Positions 24,370 through 32,867 of a DNA stretch of 34,067 nt are shown one piece after another (position 1 is the first letter of the stretch; every line of letters begins with the position of its first letter). Under the pieces are notes generated by a model. That model did no database searches. It had not been told where the DNA came from and saw nothing but the letters and a program-made list of their open reading frames with translations. The position numbers and the translations under genes are program-made. This DNA comes from Thiotrichaceae bacterium UBA7357 (lineage in GTDB: Bacteria > Pseudomonadota > Gammaproteobacteria > Eutrophobiales > Eutrophobiaceae), in assembly GCA_002470825.1 (NCBI GenBank), contig DKOR01000012.1, forward strand, positions 1 to 34,067, written 5' to 3'.

Positions 24370-25161
24370 TTAGACAGCAATTGGCGCAGTTATGGCTGGG
24401 TGTGCTTTATAATTCAACAACTCGAAGTCCTCATAGGTAAATGAGAATATATCTTTAATATCCACATTAACTTTCATCTTAGGTAGCATAAAGGGTGCGC
24501 GTGTTAGGAGTTCGTCTACTTGCTCAATATGGTTTAAATAGATGTGTGCATCTCCAAAAGTATGAACAAAATCTCCCAGTTTTAAATTCGTTACCTGTGC
24601 AATCATAATGAGTAGTAATGAATAGGATGCTATATTAAAGGGGACACCTAAAAATATATCTGCGCTGCGCTGATATAACTGACACGATAGTTTTCCATTG
24701 GTCACATAAAATTGAAACAATGCATGACAAGGTGCCAATGCCATTTTTTCTATTTCACCCACATTCCAGGCACTCACTATCAAGCGTCTTGAATTAGGGT
24801 TCTGTTTTATTTGTTCAATGACTTGTGTTATTTGATCGATTGTCTTATTTGTCGTATTCCATGATCTCCACTGTGCTCCATAGACTGGACCCAAATCACC
24901 ATTTTCATCAGCCCACTCATCCCAAATTGATACACCGTTATCCTTAAGATATTTAATATTAGTATTACCTTGTAAGAACCATAATAATTCATGGACAATA
25001 GACTTGAGATGGCATTTTTTGGTTGTCACTAATGGAAAGCCCTTATTCAAATCAAATCGCATTTGATATCCAAAAACACTAATAGTCCCGGTACCAGTAC
25101 GATCTTTCTTTCTTGTGCCATTTTCTTTTACATGGCGTAATAAATCGAGATATTGATGCAC
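24370..25161 (-). CDS. thyA: thymidylate synthase ThyA
   Basis: ThyA methylates dUMP to dTMP with methylene-tetrahydrofolate, giving dihydrofolate that FolA reduces. The 263-residue protein has DRTGTGTISVFGYQMRF, the arginine pair in NSRRLIVSAWN, the catalytic cysteine Cys145 in LAPCHALFQF, QLYQRSADIFLGVPFNIASY, and the C-terminal TYEDFELLNYKAHPAITAPI. Its length is the usual one. It starts 6 bp after lgt and is therefore in the lgt-thyA transcript. Confidence 0.97.
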   Translation of the reverse strand: MHQYLDLLRHVKENGTRKKDRTGTGTISVFGYQMRFDLNKGFPLVTTKKCHLKSIVHELLWFLQGNTNIKYLKDNGVSIWDEWADENGDLGPVYGAQWRSWNTTNKTIDQITQVIEQIKQNPNSRRLIVSAWNVGEIEKMALAPCHALFQFYVTNGKLSCQLYQRSADIFLGVPFNIASYSLLLIMIAQVTNLKLGDFVHTFGDAHIYLNHIEQVDELLTRAPFMLPKMKVNVDIKDIFSFTYEDFELLNYKAHPAITAPIAV

Positions 25162-25167
25162 TTCTAA

Positions 25168-25959
25168 TTAATTTCCTTTTGTTCGAAAAGCGACGCCAAA
25201 TAAGATAAAACCGAATAATATCATAGGTATTGAAAGCAACATGCCCATTGTTACGAAATCAAATGCAAGATACCCAATATGTGAGTCGGGTACCCGAATA
25301 AATTCAACTATAAATCTGAAGATACCATATCCAAAAAGAAATAATCCTGAGATTGCCATTACGGGTCGTGGCTTGGATGAAAACCACCAAAGGATAATAA
25401 ATAATAATAAACCTTCCAGTAATGCTTCGTAAAGCTGTGAAGGATGCCGAGTAAGACCTCCGGCCGCAGGATCAGGGAAAACCATCGCCCAAGGTAGATT
25501 ACTTGGTGAACCCCATAATTCACCATTGATAAAGTTGCCTATCCTCCCTGAGCCTAGTCCAATGGGAATCACAGGTGCAATAAAATCTGTAACTTCAAAA
25601 AAAGACTTATCATACTTATCGGAAAAAAACCAAACAGCAGCAAATACCCCTAGTAGACCACCATGAAATGACATACCACCATGTTGAAGATAAATAATCT
25701 CTATTGGATGCTGAATATAGTAAGATAGATTATAGAAAATAACTGAACCTAGTCTACCGCCAATAATAATACCCAACATGGCATAAAAAATAAGATCCGA
25801 AATTTCTTCTGGACTATAACTCCATTGATTTTTACTACCGCGAAACCGTAATAAACACCAAGCTGCCAAAACTCCAAAAACATAACTAATTCCATACCAA
25901 TGTACCTTCAAAAATCCAATATTTAACGCAACAGGATCAATATCAGGATATGAAATCAT
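25168..25959 (-). CDS. lgt: prolipoprotein diacylglyceryl transferase Lgt
   Basis: Lgt attaches diacylglycerol from phosphatidylglycerol to the lipobox cysteine of prolipoproteins, the first step of lipoprotein maturation. The 263-residue protein has seven TM segments and the signatures HGGMSFHGGLLG and the Lgt box GSGRIGNFINGELWG, followed by RHPSQLYEALLEG and the second conserved arginine region FRFIVEFIRVPD. It heads a unit with thyA, as commonly seen in gammaproteobacteria. The start ATG at 25959 gives the usual N-terminus (MISYPDIDPVALNIG...). Confidence 0.96.
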   Translation of the reverse strand: MISYPDIDPVALNIGFLKVHWYGISYVFGVLAAWCLLRFRGSKNQWSYSPEEISDLIFYAMLGIIIGGRLGSVIFYNLSYYIQHPIEIIYLQHGGMSFHGGLLGVFAAVWFFSDKYDKSFFEVTDFIAPVIPIGLGSGRIGNFINGELWGSPSNLPWAMVFPDPAAGGLTRHPSQLYEALLEGLLLFIILWWFSSKPRPVMAISGLFLFGYGIFRFIVEFIRVPDSHIGYLAFDFVTMGMLLSIPMILFGFILFGVAFRTKGN

Positions 25960-26123
25960 AGTGGCTGCTTATTAATATATCAGTAATCAAGATAGTTCTT
26001 ACGCTCACAAAAATTTGTCTGATAAAAAATATGCCGTTTAATGAATTCATTATCAGAATCGCTGTAGTTCATTAGGGTTCATAATATAACTAAACATTAC
26101 TATTTAACAACGTGACAAGAAGT

Positions 26124-26173
26124 GTGAAATTTTAAGCATGAAATTATAAATTCAAAAAAAATTAAAATTTCAC
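26124..26173. repeat. 12-bp inverted repeat, 26-nt loop
   Basis: GTGAAATTTTAA (26124-26135) is matched by its perfect complement TTAAAATTTCAC (26162-26173). The stem is AT-rich, lies far from either gene end and is followed by only three T residues, so a terminator role is not supported. Confidence 0.75.
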
Positions 26174-26207
26174 TTTATACACCACATAAACGAATCATAT
26201 GAATTTT

Positions 26208-26230
26208 GTCACTTCAACTCTTGAAGTCAC
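26208..26230. promoter_or_regulatory. operator-like 23-bp near-palindrome
   Basis: ACTTCAA-CTC-TTGAAGT is a perfect 7-bp inverted repeat around three bases. It extends to 10-bp arms (26208-26217 and 26221-26230) with one mismatched pair. The compact symmetric form is like a dimeric regulator site; no regulator is identified. Confidence 0.45.
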
Positions 26231-26366
26231 TGCCATTACAGTAAAGGATACATATCATACACGCCCATTGTGATGAATTTAGACTACTCCAAGTTTGCAT
26301 ACCATCAACACATGTATGTTCATTATTGATACATCGATTAGAATCAAATGACTAATCATAATATCT

Positions 26367-26412
26367 TTCAAGATAAATAATATTCTTTTAAAATTAGGTT
26401 ATTTATCTTGAA
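26367..26412. repeat. 14-bp perfect inverted repeat, 18-nt loop
   Basis: TTCAAGATAAATAA (26367-26380) pairs perfectly with TTATTTATCTTGAA (26399-26412). It lies about 240 bp upstream of pckG. Neither side continues into a T-run, so it is probably not a simple terminator. Confidence 0.78.
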
Positions 26413-26651
26413 TTGTTAATATCGTAGACAGATAATCCTGAATAATCGTTAATAACCACTTTAGAAGTATTCTTGGCTTAACATTTTTAAATCAAAATTA
26501 AATTTATAGTTCTGCTTGATTTAGTCCAGTAAAACAAGAATGATATGAACATAAGTTTCTGACGATGCTGCTCATGATATTATATCTCTATATTACATAT
26601 GCAAGAACACTTCGTCTTAAAATCAACTAGTCAAGAGTGAGGGAAATATCA

Positions 26652-28457
26652 ATGGCACCTGAAAATAAAAAGCTACTGGCATGGGTTGATGATATGGTCG
26701 CCCTGTGCACACCAGATAACTTAATCTGGTGTGACGGTTCAGAAGCAGAGTGGGTAGCCATGTGGGACCTCATGGTCGAAAGTGGCACAGCCAGGAGAGT
26801 TAACGAGAATAAACGTCCCAATAGCTATCATGTCAATTCGATTCCTGCGGACGTAGCTCGTGTTGAGGATCGCACCTACATCTGCTCAAAAAAAGAAAAA
26901 GATGCTGGCCCTACGAATAATTGGGCTGATCCAACAGAAATGCGTGAAACAATGAAATCAATGTTCACTAATTGCATGAAGGGTCGAACGATGTATGTTA
27001 TTCCTTTCAGTATGGGGCCTATTGGCTCTGATATCGCACAAATAGGTGTTGAGATATCAGATTCACCTTACGTTGTCACAAACATGCATACTATGGCTAG
27101 AGTAGGTAGTGAAGTACTAGATATGTTAGGTCAAGATGGTGATTTTGTTCCATGTATGCACTCAGTCGGCATGCCATTAATCGATAAAAATAAAGATGTA
27201 CCATGGCCTTGCAATCCTGATAATCGATACATAGTTCATTACCCAGAGACTCGTGAAATCTGGTCTTTTGGTTCGGGTTATGGTGGTAATGCCTTGTTAG
27301 GTAAAAAATGTTTTGCGCTTCGAATTGCCTCGACAATGGGACGTGACGAAGGTTGGATGGCTGAGCATATGCTGATCTTGAAACTCACCAATCCTGAAGG
27401 AATTGTTAAGTATGTAGCCGGTGCCTTTCCAAGCGCCTGTGGGAAAACTAATCTTGCTATGCTAACTCCTACCATCCCGAATTGGAAAGTAGAAACTATC
27501 GGCGACGATATTGCTTGGATGAAATTTGGACAAGATGGACAGCTATATGCAATCAATCCTGAAGCAGGTTTCTTTGGTGTCGCGCCAGGCACTGGCATGG
27601 CGACAAATGCGAATGCCATGCTATCTATGGAATCAAATACTATTTTCACCAATGTTGCTGAAACTGACGATGGTGACGTATGGTGGGAAGGAATGACAAA
27701 AGAACCCCCCGCTCATTTAATTGATTGGCAGGGTAATGACTGGTCACCCGGTATAGATACACTCTCATCACATCCAAACGCCCGATTCACTGCACGTGCA
27801 AATCAATGTCCAGTTATAGCGGATGAATGGGAAGATCCAAAAGGCGTTCCTATCAGCGCGATTTTATTCGGTGGCCGTCGCGCCTCTGTGGTACCTTTAG
27901 TAACAGAGGCATTGAATTGGAACCACGGCACCTTTCTCGGAACCATTATAGCTTCTGAAACTACGGCCGCCGCATTCGGTAACATAGGCCAATTACGTCG
28001 TGACCCCATGGCGATGCTACCTTTTTGTGGTTACAACATGGCAGACTATTGGGGTCATTGGTTAAAAATGGGTAAAACTGAAGGTGTTAAAATGCCAAAG
28101 ATTTACTACGTTAATTGGTTCCGTAAGAATAAAGCCGGTAAATTTATGTGGCCCGGATATGGCGAGAATAGCCGTGTTCTAAAGTGGATATTTGAACGTT
28201 GTGCTGGTAGCGTTGAAGCTATTGAAACTGCAATAGGTAATATGCCAACAGCTAATGGAATCGATTTCAACGGATTAGATATGTCTGATGAAGATATCAC
28301 AAACCTAATGTGTATTGATACTAAAGGTTGGTTATCTGAACTACAAAGCATTGAAAAATATTACGACACTTTTGGTGATCATTTACCAGTAGAATTGCGA
28401 ACACAAATTCTAGCCCTTAAGGAACGTCTTGAATCTACAAAAAAAGCTGTAGCGTGA
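26652..28457 (+). CDS. pckG: phosphoenolpyruvate carboxykinase, GTP-dependent
   Basis: PckG interconverts oxaloacetate plus GTP with PEP, CO2 and GDP. The 601-residue protein matches the GTP class and not the ATP class: it has the kinase loop FPSACGKTNLAML (about residues 258-270) with the class-specific cysteine, RTMYVIPFSMGPIGS, GFFGVAPGTG, FGGRRASVVPL and GENSRVLKWIFERC. The frame opens at a GTG at 26637 but GAGGGA lies at normal distance before the ATG at 26652, which is the likely start. The large upstream region with inverted repeats suggests elaborate control. A GlcG-like gene follows after 66 bp. Confidence 0.96.
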   Translation: MAPENKKLLAWVDDMVALCTPDNLIWCDGSEAEWVAMWDLMVESGTARRVNENKRPNSYHVNSIPADVARVEDRTYICSKKEKDAGPTNNWADPTEMRETMKSMFTNCMKGRTMYVIPFSMGPIGSDIAQIGVEISDSPYVVTNMHTMARVGSEVLDMLGQDGDFVPCMHSVGMPLIDKNKDVPWPCNPDNRYIVHYPETREIWSFGSGYGGNALLGKKCFALRIASTMGRDEGWMAEHMLILKLTNPEGIVKYVAGAFPSACGKTNLAMLTPTIPNWKVETIGDDIAWMKFGQDGQLYAINPEAGFFGVAPGTGMATNANAMLSMESNTIFTNVAETDDGDVWWEGMTKEPPAHLIDWQGNDWSPGIDTLSSHPNARFTARANQCPVIADEWEDPKGVPISAILFGGRRASVVPLVTEALNWNHGTFLGTIIASETTAAAFGNIGQLRRDPMAMLPFCGYNMADYWGHWLKMGKTEGVKMPKIYYVNWFRKNKAGKFMWPGYGENSRVLKWIFERCAGSVEAIETAIGNMPTANGIDFNGLDMSDEDITNLMCIDTKGWLSELQSIEKYYDTFGDHLPVELRTQILALKERLESTKKAVA

Positions 28458-28523
28458 ATGCTTCAGCTAATCTAATTAGACTCATTTTGTGCGAGTTTTA
28501 TTCATTGGAAAAGGAATTGAATC

Positions 28524-28928
28524 TTGATTGAAATGACTTTAGAGATCGCGGAACGTCTAGGCAAGGCGGCGCTGACAAAGGCTAATGAAATAGGTCGACC
28601 AATGAGTGTGTCGGTCGTCGACGAATCCGGCCGTTTAGTTTATTTTTCACGTAGTGATAACGCTGGATTTTTTACTTTCGATACATCTCGTGCTAAAGCT
28701 ATGGCTGCAGCATCGTTTAAACGCTCAACAATGGAAATCACAGAAAACAAGGATGCAAACCCATTGCTCTGGTTTTCCTTACCAAGCGTAGTACCCGCGC
28801 AAGCTTTACCAAGCCCGGGAGGGGTGCCTATAATGAAGAATGGTCATGTTATTGGTGGGATTGGCTTAGGTGGTGGTGCTCCTGATGAAGATCATGCATG
28901 TGCTTTAGCTGGAACATTGGCTATTTAG
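28524..28928 (+). CDS. GlcG/HbpS-family (DUF336) protein
   Basis: A 134-residue single-domain protein of the GlcG/HbpS family. It shows the typical SVSVVDESGRLVYFSRSDNA, SRAKAMAAASFKRST and the glycine-rich C-terminus GGVPIMKNGHVIGGIGLGGGAPDEDHACALAG. Members include the haem-binding HbpS of Streptomyces and E. coli GlcG, whose role in the glycolate operon is unclear. The TTG at 28524 has AGGA 8 bp upstream, whereas the in-frame ATG at 28533 would be 17 bp away, so I favour TTG. It lies 66 bp after pckG and probably is co-transcribed with it. A link with malate synthase G, encoded 4 kb away, is suggestive because glcG and glcB are neighbours in E. coli. Confidence 0.85.
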   Translation: MIEMTLEIAERLGKAALTKANEIGRPMSVSVVDESGRLVYFSRSDNAGFFTFDTSRAKAMAAASFKRSTMEITENKDANPLLWFSLPSVVPAQALPSPGGVPIMKNGHVIGGIGLGGGAPDEDHACALAGTLAI

Positions 28929-28949
28929 TTACATAAGAACTAATGACGA

Positions 28950-29891
28950 TTAATACACAGCGATTCCCATCATTAATAATATGGATACTAAACTGCTAGA
29001 ATTAATTTGATAAGGTGTACCTGCACGTACAAGCGTTTTACCCATATAGCCAACACCAACACCCGCAGCTTGTAGCATTGGTAAATCATTAGCTCCATCA
29101 CCGACCGCACAAGTTTGCTCGGGGAGTATTGCTAATTGCTTAATTTCTTCTTGAAGAACTTTTAACTTCGCACCCGCATCAATAACTGGTTCTAAAACAT
29201 TTCCTGTTAATTTTCCAGAAGATATTTCTGCTTTGTTGCAGACATAGCGATCAAATCCCATCTTTGCTGCAACAACATTTACTATTGGTTCAAAACCACC
29301 ACTAACAAGAACTGTTCGTATACCATTTTTCTGCGCGAATTTAATAAGTTCCTCTGCACCGGAGTTAAATTTAACATTATTTGCAACTTCGTCGAAGAGT
29401 TTCTCTGAAATACCTTTCAGCAAACTAATCCGTTTATTCAATGCTTTATGAAAATCCAATTTTCCTTGCATTGCTCTGAGAGTAATCTCTCCAACTTGTT
29501 TTCCTATACCAATACTCGCAGCGATATCGTCCAGTGTTTCAGTTAATACAATTGTGCTGTCCATGTCACAGACTAGAAGTTTTTTCTTTCGTCCTGAAAT
29601 GGGTAACAAAAAAACATCAGCATTTATATTTAAAGTCAAAACTAATAGTCTTTTAAAAATTTTCCACGCATTTTGAGTCGTTTCTGAAATAAAAATCTCA
29701 GTCATATGTTTATCAGAGAGCATATTAGTTATGCTGATATTGATATTGTTTTTATCAAAAAATTGATACACAAGTTTAATAGCAGAGTCATTTTTCGAAG
29801 AGCTCACCAAAACAACAACAAACTCTATTTGTTTATCCTTTGATTGGTTTAATAGCCAATAAGGATTAGGAAAAGACAACATCTCATTCAT
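28950..29891 (-). CDS. serB: phosphoserine phosphatase SerB
   Basis: SerB dephosphorylates O-phosphoserine, the last step of serine synthesis. The 313-residue protein has an N-terminal regulatory-type region (about 1-100) and then a HAD phosphatase domain with motif I CDMDSTIVLTETLDDIA (Asp109 nucleophile, Asp111), motif II VSGGF and motifs III/IV in VGDGANDLPMLQAAGVGVG. The start ATG overlaps the serA stop as ATGA. It is the last gene of serC-serA-serB and converges with the GlcG-like gene, 21 bp apart. Confidence 0.93.
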   Translation of the reverse strand: MNEMLSFPNPYWLLNQSKDKQIEFVVVLVSSSKNDSAIKLVYQFFDKNNINISITNMLSDKHMTEIFISETTQNAWKIFKRLLVLTLNINADVFLLPISGRKKKLLVCDMDSTIVLTETLDDIAASIGIGKQVGEITLRAMQGKLDFHKALNKRISLLKGISEKLFDEVANNVKFNSGAEELIKFAQKNGIRTVLVSGGFEPIVNVVAAKMGFDRYVCNKAEISSGKLTGNVLEPVIDAGAKLKVLQEEIKQLAILPEQTCAVGDGANDLPMLQAAGVGVGYMGKTLVRAGTPYQINSSSLVSILLMMGIAVY

Positions 29892-31483
29892 AGAATTAAT
29901 GAATTAAAATTTAAATACTGAACGTCACTGATAGATTTAATTCCTCTTAAACCATCAAGGTCTATTGATCTAACAGGCGCATCTATCTCAAGTAAAGAGA
30001 TTGCGTCACCCCTACTTTCTCTACGCCCAAGATGCATATTGGCAATATTAATATTTTTATCTGCGGCAAAGCGACCTATCGCTCCTATCACGCCAGGTTC
30101 ATCTTGATTAGTGATGTATAACATGTGTTCACCAAACTCTGACTCTAACTTAATCCCTTTAATTTCAATTAACCTAGGACGATTTTGTATTAATGTACCA
30201 CAAACGCTTCGTGTTTTATCTCCGGCCATAATACTAATGGTGACGCGATTATGGTAAACGTCTTCGAGATCTTCTTTTGCTTCAGTAACATGTATACCTC
30301 TATCAAATGCCACTTTACGTGCATTAACGACATTAATATCATTGAAGTGCGGTGCTAAAACTGATTGTACAACTTGAGTAGTTAATGGTTCTACATTCAG
30401 TTTGGCTGCATCACCAGAAAAAGTTACTGTTATACCTTGAATTGCAGTATGACTTAATTGACCAGCAAATAAGCCCAGATAATTGGCTAACTGAAAATAG
30501 GGTCTTAATTGTCGCACTTCTTCTGCTGATAGGTTTGGTGCATTCAGTCCATTTTTTATTGAACCATCTAAAAGATAATCTGAAATTTGTTCAGCAATTT
30601 GGACAGCAACTTTTTCTTGCGCCTCTGTTGTTGATGCTCCAAGATGCGGTGTGCAAATTACGTTTTCTAAGCCAAACAAAGAGTTTTTCTTTGCCGGTTC
30701 TTCCAGATATACATCTAAAGCAGCACCTCTTAAATGGCCACTTGTCAATGCAACATGCAAAGCACGCTCATCAACTAAACCACCACGAGCACAATTTATT
30801 AACATAGCACCTTTCTTCATCTTATTAATTGCTGAAGCATTAATAATATTTTCAGTCTCTACTGTCTTTGGTACATGTAGTGAAATTACATCAGAAGTAA
30901 TTAACAATTCTTCTAATTCTACTTTTTTAATACCTAATACATTAGCGCGCTCTTCAGTTAAATATGGATCGTAGGCTTGAACCTTAAGACCGAAACCTAT
31001 TGCCTTCTGAGCAACTATAGAGCCTATATTACCAGAACCTATAATCCCAAGGATTTTGCCGGTTAATTCAACACCCATGTATTTGGACTTTGCCCAGGCC
31101 CCAGCATGCGTGGTTTGGTTAGCCTGAGGGATATGCCGTGCTAAAGAAAAGATCATCGCTAATGTGTGCTCAGCTGTTGTAATTGCATTACCCATTGGAG
31201 TATTCATAACTACGACACCTTTCGCTGTACATGCAGAGACACTAATGTTGTCCACACCTATTCCGGCGCGACCAACGACTTTTAGTTGGGTTGCTGCATG
31301 TAAAACTTTTTCTGTCACATTTGTTGAAGATCGTATTGCTAAACCATGAAAACTTGGAATCATGTCAAGCAATTCTTCTTCTGTCATTTTTCCTGTCTGA
31401 ACAACATCTATCCCACGTTTTTCAAATACATCTACTGCCTGACTAGACATGGGATCGGAAATTAAGACACGTGTTTTACTCAT
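29888..31483 (-). CDS. serA: D-3-phosphoglycerate dehydrogenase SerA (long form)
   Basis: SerA oxidises 3-phosphoglycerate to 3-phosphohydroxypyruvate with NAD, the entry to serine synthesis. At 531 residues it is the long form: substrate and NAD domains (VVGRAGIGVDNI; LGIIGSGNIGSIVAQKA; catalytic region CARGGLVDE; VICTPHLGASTTEAQ), an intervening ASB domain (about 320-445), and a C-terminal ACT domain (about 455-531, YITNQDEPGVIGAIGRFAADKNI) that in the family binds serine. The E. coli enzyme lacks the ASB domain, so this is a different subtype. It is coupled by ATGA junctions to serC before it and serB after it. Confidence 0.95.
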   Translation of the reverse strand: MSKTRVLISDPMSSQAVDVFEKRGIDVVQTGKMTEEELLDMIPSFHGLAIRSSTNVTEKVLHAATQLKVVGRAGIGVDNISVSACTAKGVVVMNTPMGNAITTAEHTLAMIFSLARHIPQANQTTHAGAWAKSKYMGVELTGKILGIIGSGNIGSIVAQKAIGFGLKVQAYDPYLTEERANVLGIKKVELEELLITSDVISLHVPKTVETENIINASAINKMKKGAMLINCARGGLVDERALHVALTSGHLRGAALDVYLEEPAKKNSLFGLENVICTPHLGASTTEAQEKVAVQIAEQISDYLLDGSIKNGLNAPNLSAEEVRQLRPYFQLANYLGLFAGQLSHTAIQGITVTFSGDAAKLNVEPLTTQVVQSVLAPHFNDINVVNARKVAFDRGIHVTEAKEDLEDVYHNRVTISIMAGDKTRSVCGTLIQNRPRLIEIKGIKLESEFGEHMLYITNQDEPGVIGAIGRFAADKNINIANMHLGRRESRGDAISLLEIDAPVRSIDLDGLRGIKSISDVQYLNFNSLIL

Positions 31484-32679
31484 AATGCTTCTCCTGCATT
31501 TAACTCTTCATTCAACCATCTCGCATAAACCCAATCGAGCCATGGCATTAATTTGTCAAGATCGGACGATTCGATAGTTGCACCACCCCATACTCTAAAA
31601 CCTATGGGCGCGCTTCGATAAGCGGCTATATCATAAGCGACATCTTCTTCTTCTAACCATCGACACATTAAACCAATTGCTATTTTTTGCTGTTCTTCAC
31701 TTAAAATTAAAAATTCTTTTGATATAATCTTTAGACACATTGACGTGGTAGATAATGTTTCCGTTCTATTTGGTAACCAATCTATCCATTCCGTTTGTCT
31801 CACCCAACTATCCACTGCTTTAAAATTATTATTACAACGCTCAATCAATGCCGATAAGCCACCAATCGATTCAGCCCATTTTAATGCCGAGTGCAAATCT
31901 TCCAACGCTAACATACTTGGTGTATTTAGTGTCGCACCTTTAAATACGCTTTGGGTGATTTTACCATTTTTGGTAATTCGAAAGATCTTCGGTAACGGTC
32001 GCGATGGCTGATAACTTTCTAAACGTTCAATAGCCTTTGGGCTTAACGCTAACATCCCAAAACCTCCTTCACTACCCAATACTTTTTGCCAAGACCAAGT
32101 AACAACATCAAGTTTCTTGTAATCTAATTCCATAGCAAATACCGCAGAAGTAGCATCGCAAAAAACAAGGCTTTTTTGATTTGGAGATATCCAATCTAAA
32201 TTGGGAACACGCACACCACTAGTCGTACCGTTATAAACGAAGACGATGTCACGATCAATTTTCGTCTGAGATAAATCTGGTAAATCACCATAATTAGCTT
32301 GATAGATATTTAGGTCCTCAATTTTCAACTGATTTTGAATGTCATCAGCCCAATCACTGGAAAAACTTTCCCAAACAAATACATCGACACCACATTTTCC
32401 AAGCATAGACCATAAGGCTAATTCAAAGGCTCCGGTATCAGAAGCAGGCACGATAGCGAGCTGCCAATCATCAGGTAGATTTAATAATTCAGCCGAATGC
32501 GAAATTGCTTCTTGTAACCGAGATTTTGGTATCGAGGCCCGATGACTTCGCCCTAGATTACCGACAGATAGGCTAGAAAGGTTCCAACCTGGATGTTTTT
32601 TACACGGTCCGGATGAAAAGCGAGGGTCGGCCGGACGCAAAGTAGGCTTCTCACAAAGCCGTTTAGCGGATACGTTCAT
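31480..32679 (-). CDS. serC: phosphoserine aminotransferase, alphaproteobacterial/Methanosarcina-type SerC
   Basis: This PLP enzyme converts 3-phosphohydroxypyruvate and glutamate into phosphoserine. The 399-residue sequence belongs to the variant SerC branch (the type first noted in Caulobacter, Mesorhizobium and Methanosarcina): RPADPRFSSGPCKKHPGW, GRSHRASIPKSRL, VPASDTGAFELALWSMLG, VYNGTTSGVRVPN, FCDATSAVFAM and TWSWQKVLGSEGGFGM with the PLP lysine. E. coli SerC lacks this signature set. It heads serC-serA-serB and its stop overlaps the serA start (ATGA). The divergent gene is malate synthase. Confidence 0.92.
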   Translation of the reverse strand: MNVSAKRLCEKPTLRPADPRFSSGPCKKHPGWNLSSLSVGNLGRSHRASIPKSRLQEAISHSAELLNLPDDWQLAIVPASDTGAFELALWSMLGKCGVDVFVWESFSSDWADDIQNQLKIEDLNIYQANYGDLPDLSQTKIDRDIVFVYNGTTSGVRVPNLDWISPNQKSLVFCDATSAVFAMELDYKKLDVVTWSWQKVLGSEGGFGMLALSPKAIERLESYQPSRPLPKIFRITKNGKITQSVFKGATLNTPSMLALEDLHSALKWAESIGGLSALIERCNNNFKAVDSWVRQTEWIDWLPNRTETLSTTSMCLKIISKEFLILSEEQQKIAIGLMCRWLEEEDVAYDIAAYRSAPIGFRVWGGATIESSDLDKLMPWLDWVYARWLNEELNAGEAL

Positions 32680-32726
32680 TATCTAATCTCTAATTAGTCG
32701 ACGGTTTGCTCCGTCAGGCACGAAAA

Positions 32727-32754
32727 ATACTATCTTAATCTGGTATAAATGCAA
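32727..32754 (-). promoter_or_regulatory. possible sigma-70 promoter of serC-serA-serB
   Basis: On the minus strand TTGCAT (32754-32749) and TAGTAT (32732-32727) are separated by 16 bp, fair matches to -35 and -10. The transcript would begin near 32720, just ahead of a small hairpin (GACGG...CCGTC, 32700-32715) in the leader. This is a motif guess in AT-rich DNA. Confidence 0.45.
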
Positions 32755-32867
32755 AAATTATTTTTAATTGATAATTGGTTTGATATTGCTTTGAGTATTA
32801 ATATCATCTAGTCTTTTGGTCCGATAATTTAACTAATTTCAACTAAGTAAAAGGCATCAATTAAGCC

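Larger units (their letters stand above)
25960..26651. other. large intergenic region between lgt and pckG
   Basis: No gene can be seen in this 692 bp between two divergent genes, the longest gap in the window. It contains three inverted repeats listed separately (26124-26173, 26208-26230 and 26367-26412). The rest is AT-rich. No tRNA-like cloverleaf or known riboswitch was recognised. The density of long perfect repeats is more than I would expect by chance in such a stretch, so an unrecognised small RNA or operator array is possible. Confidence 0.6.

Noticed and set aside
27278..27652. Minus-strand frames antisense to pckG (also 26627-26821, 27803-28009 and 28106-28351)
   Set aside because: Shadows of a strongly conserved enzyme gene; no Shine-Dalgarno and no family resemblance.
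32700..32715. GACGG...CCGTC hairpin between serC and malate synthase as a terminator
   Set aside because: No T-run follows on either strand and it lies in the predicted serC leader, near its 5' end; a leader hairpin is more likely.
32781..32806. TGATATT...AATATCA inverted repeat upstream of malate synthase
   Set aside because: Seven AT-rich pairs with 12 bases between are expected by chance in such DNA.
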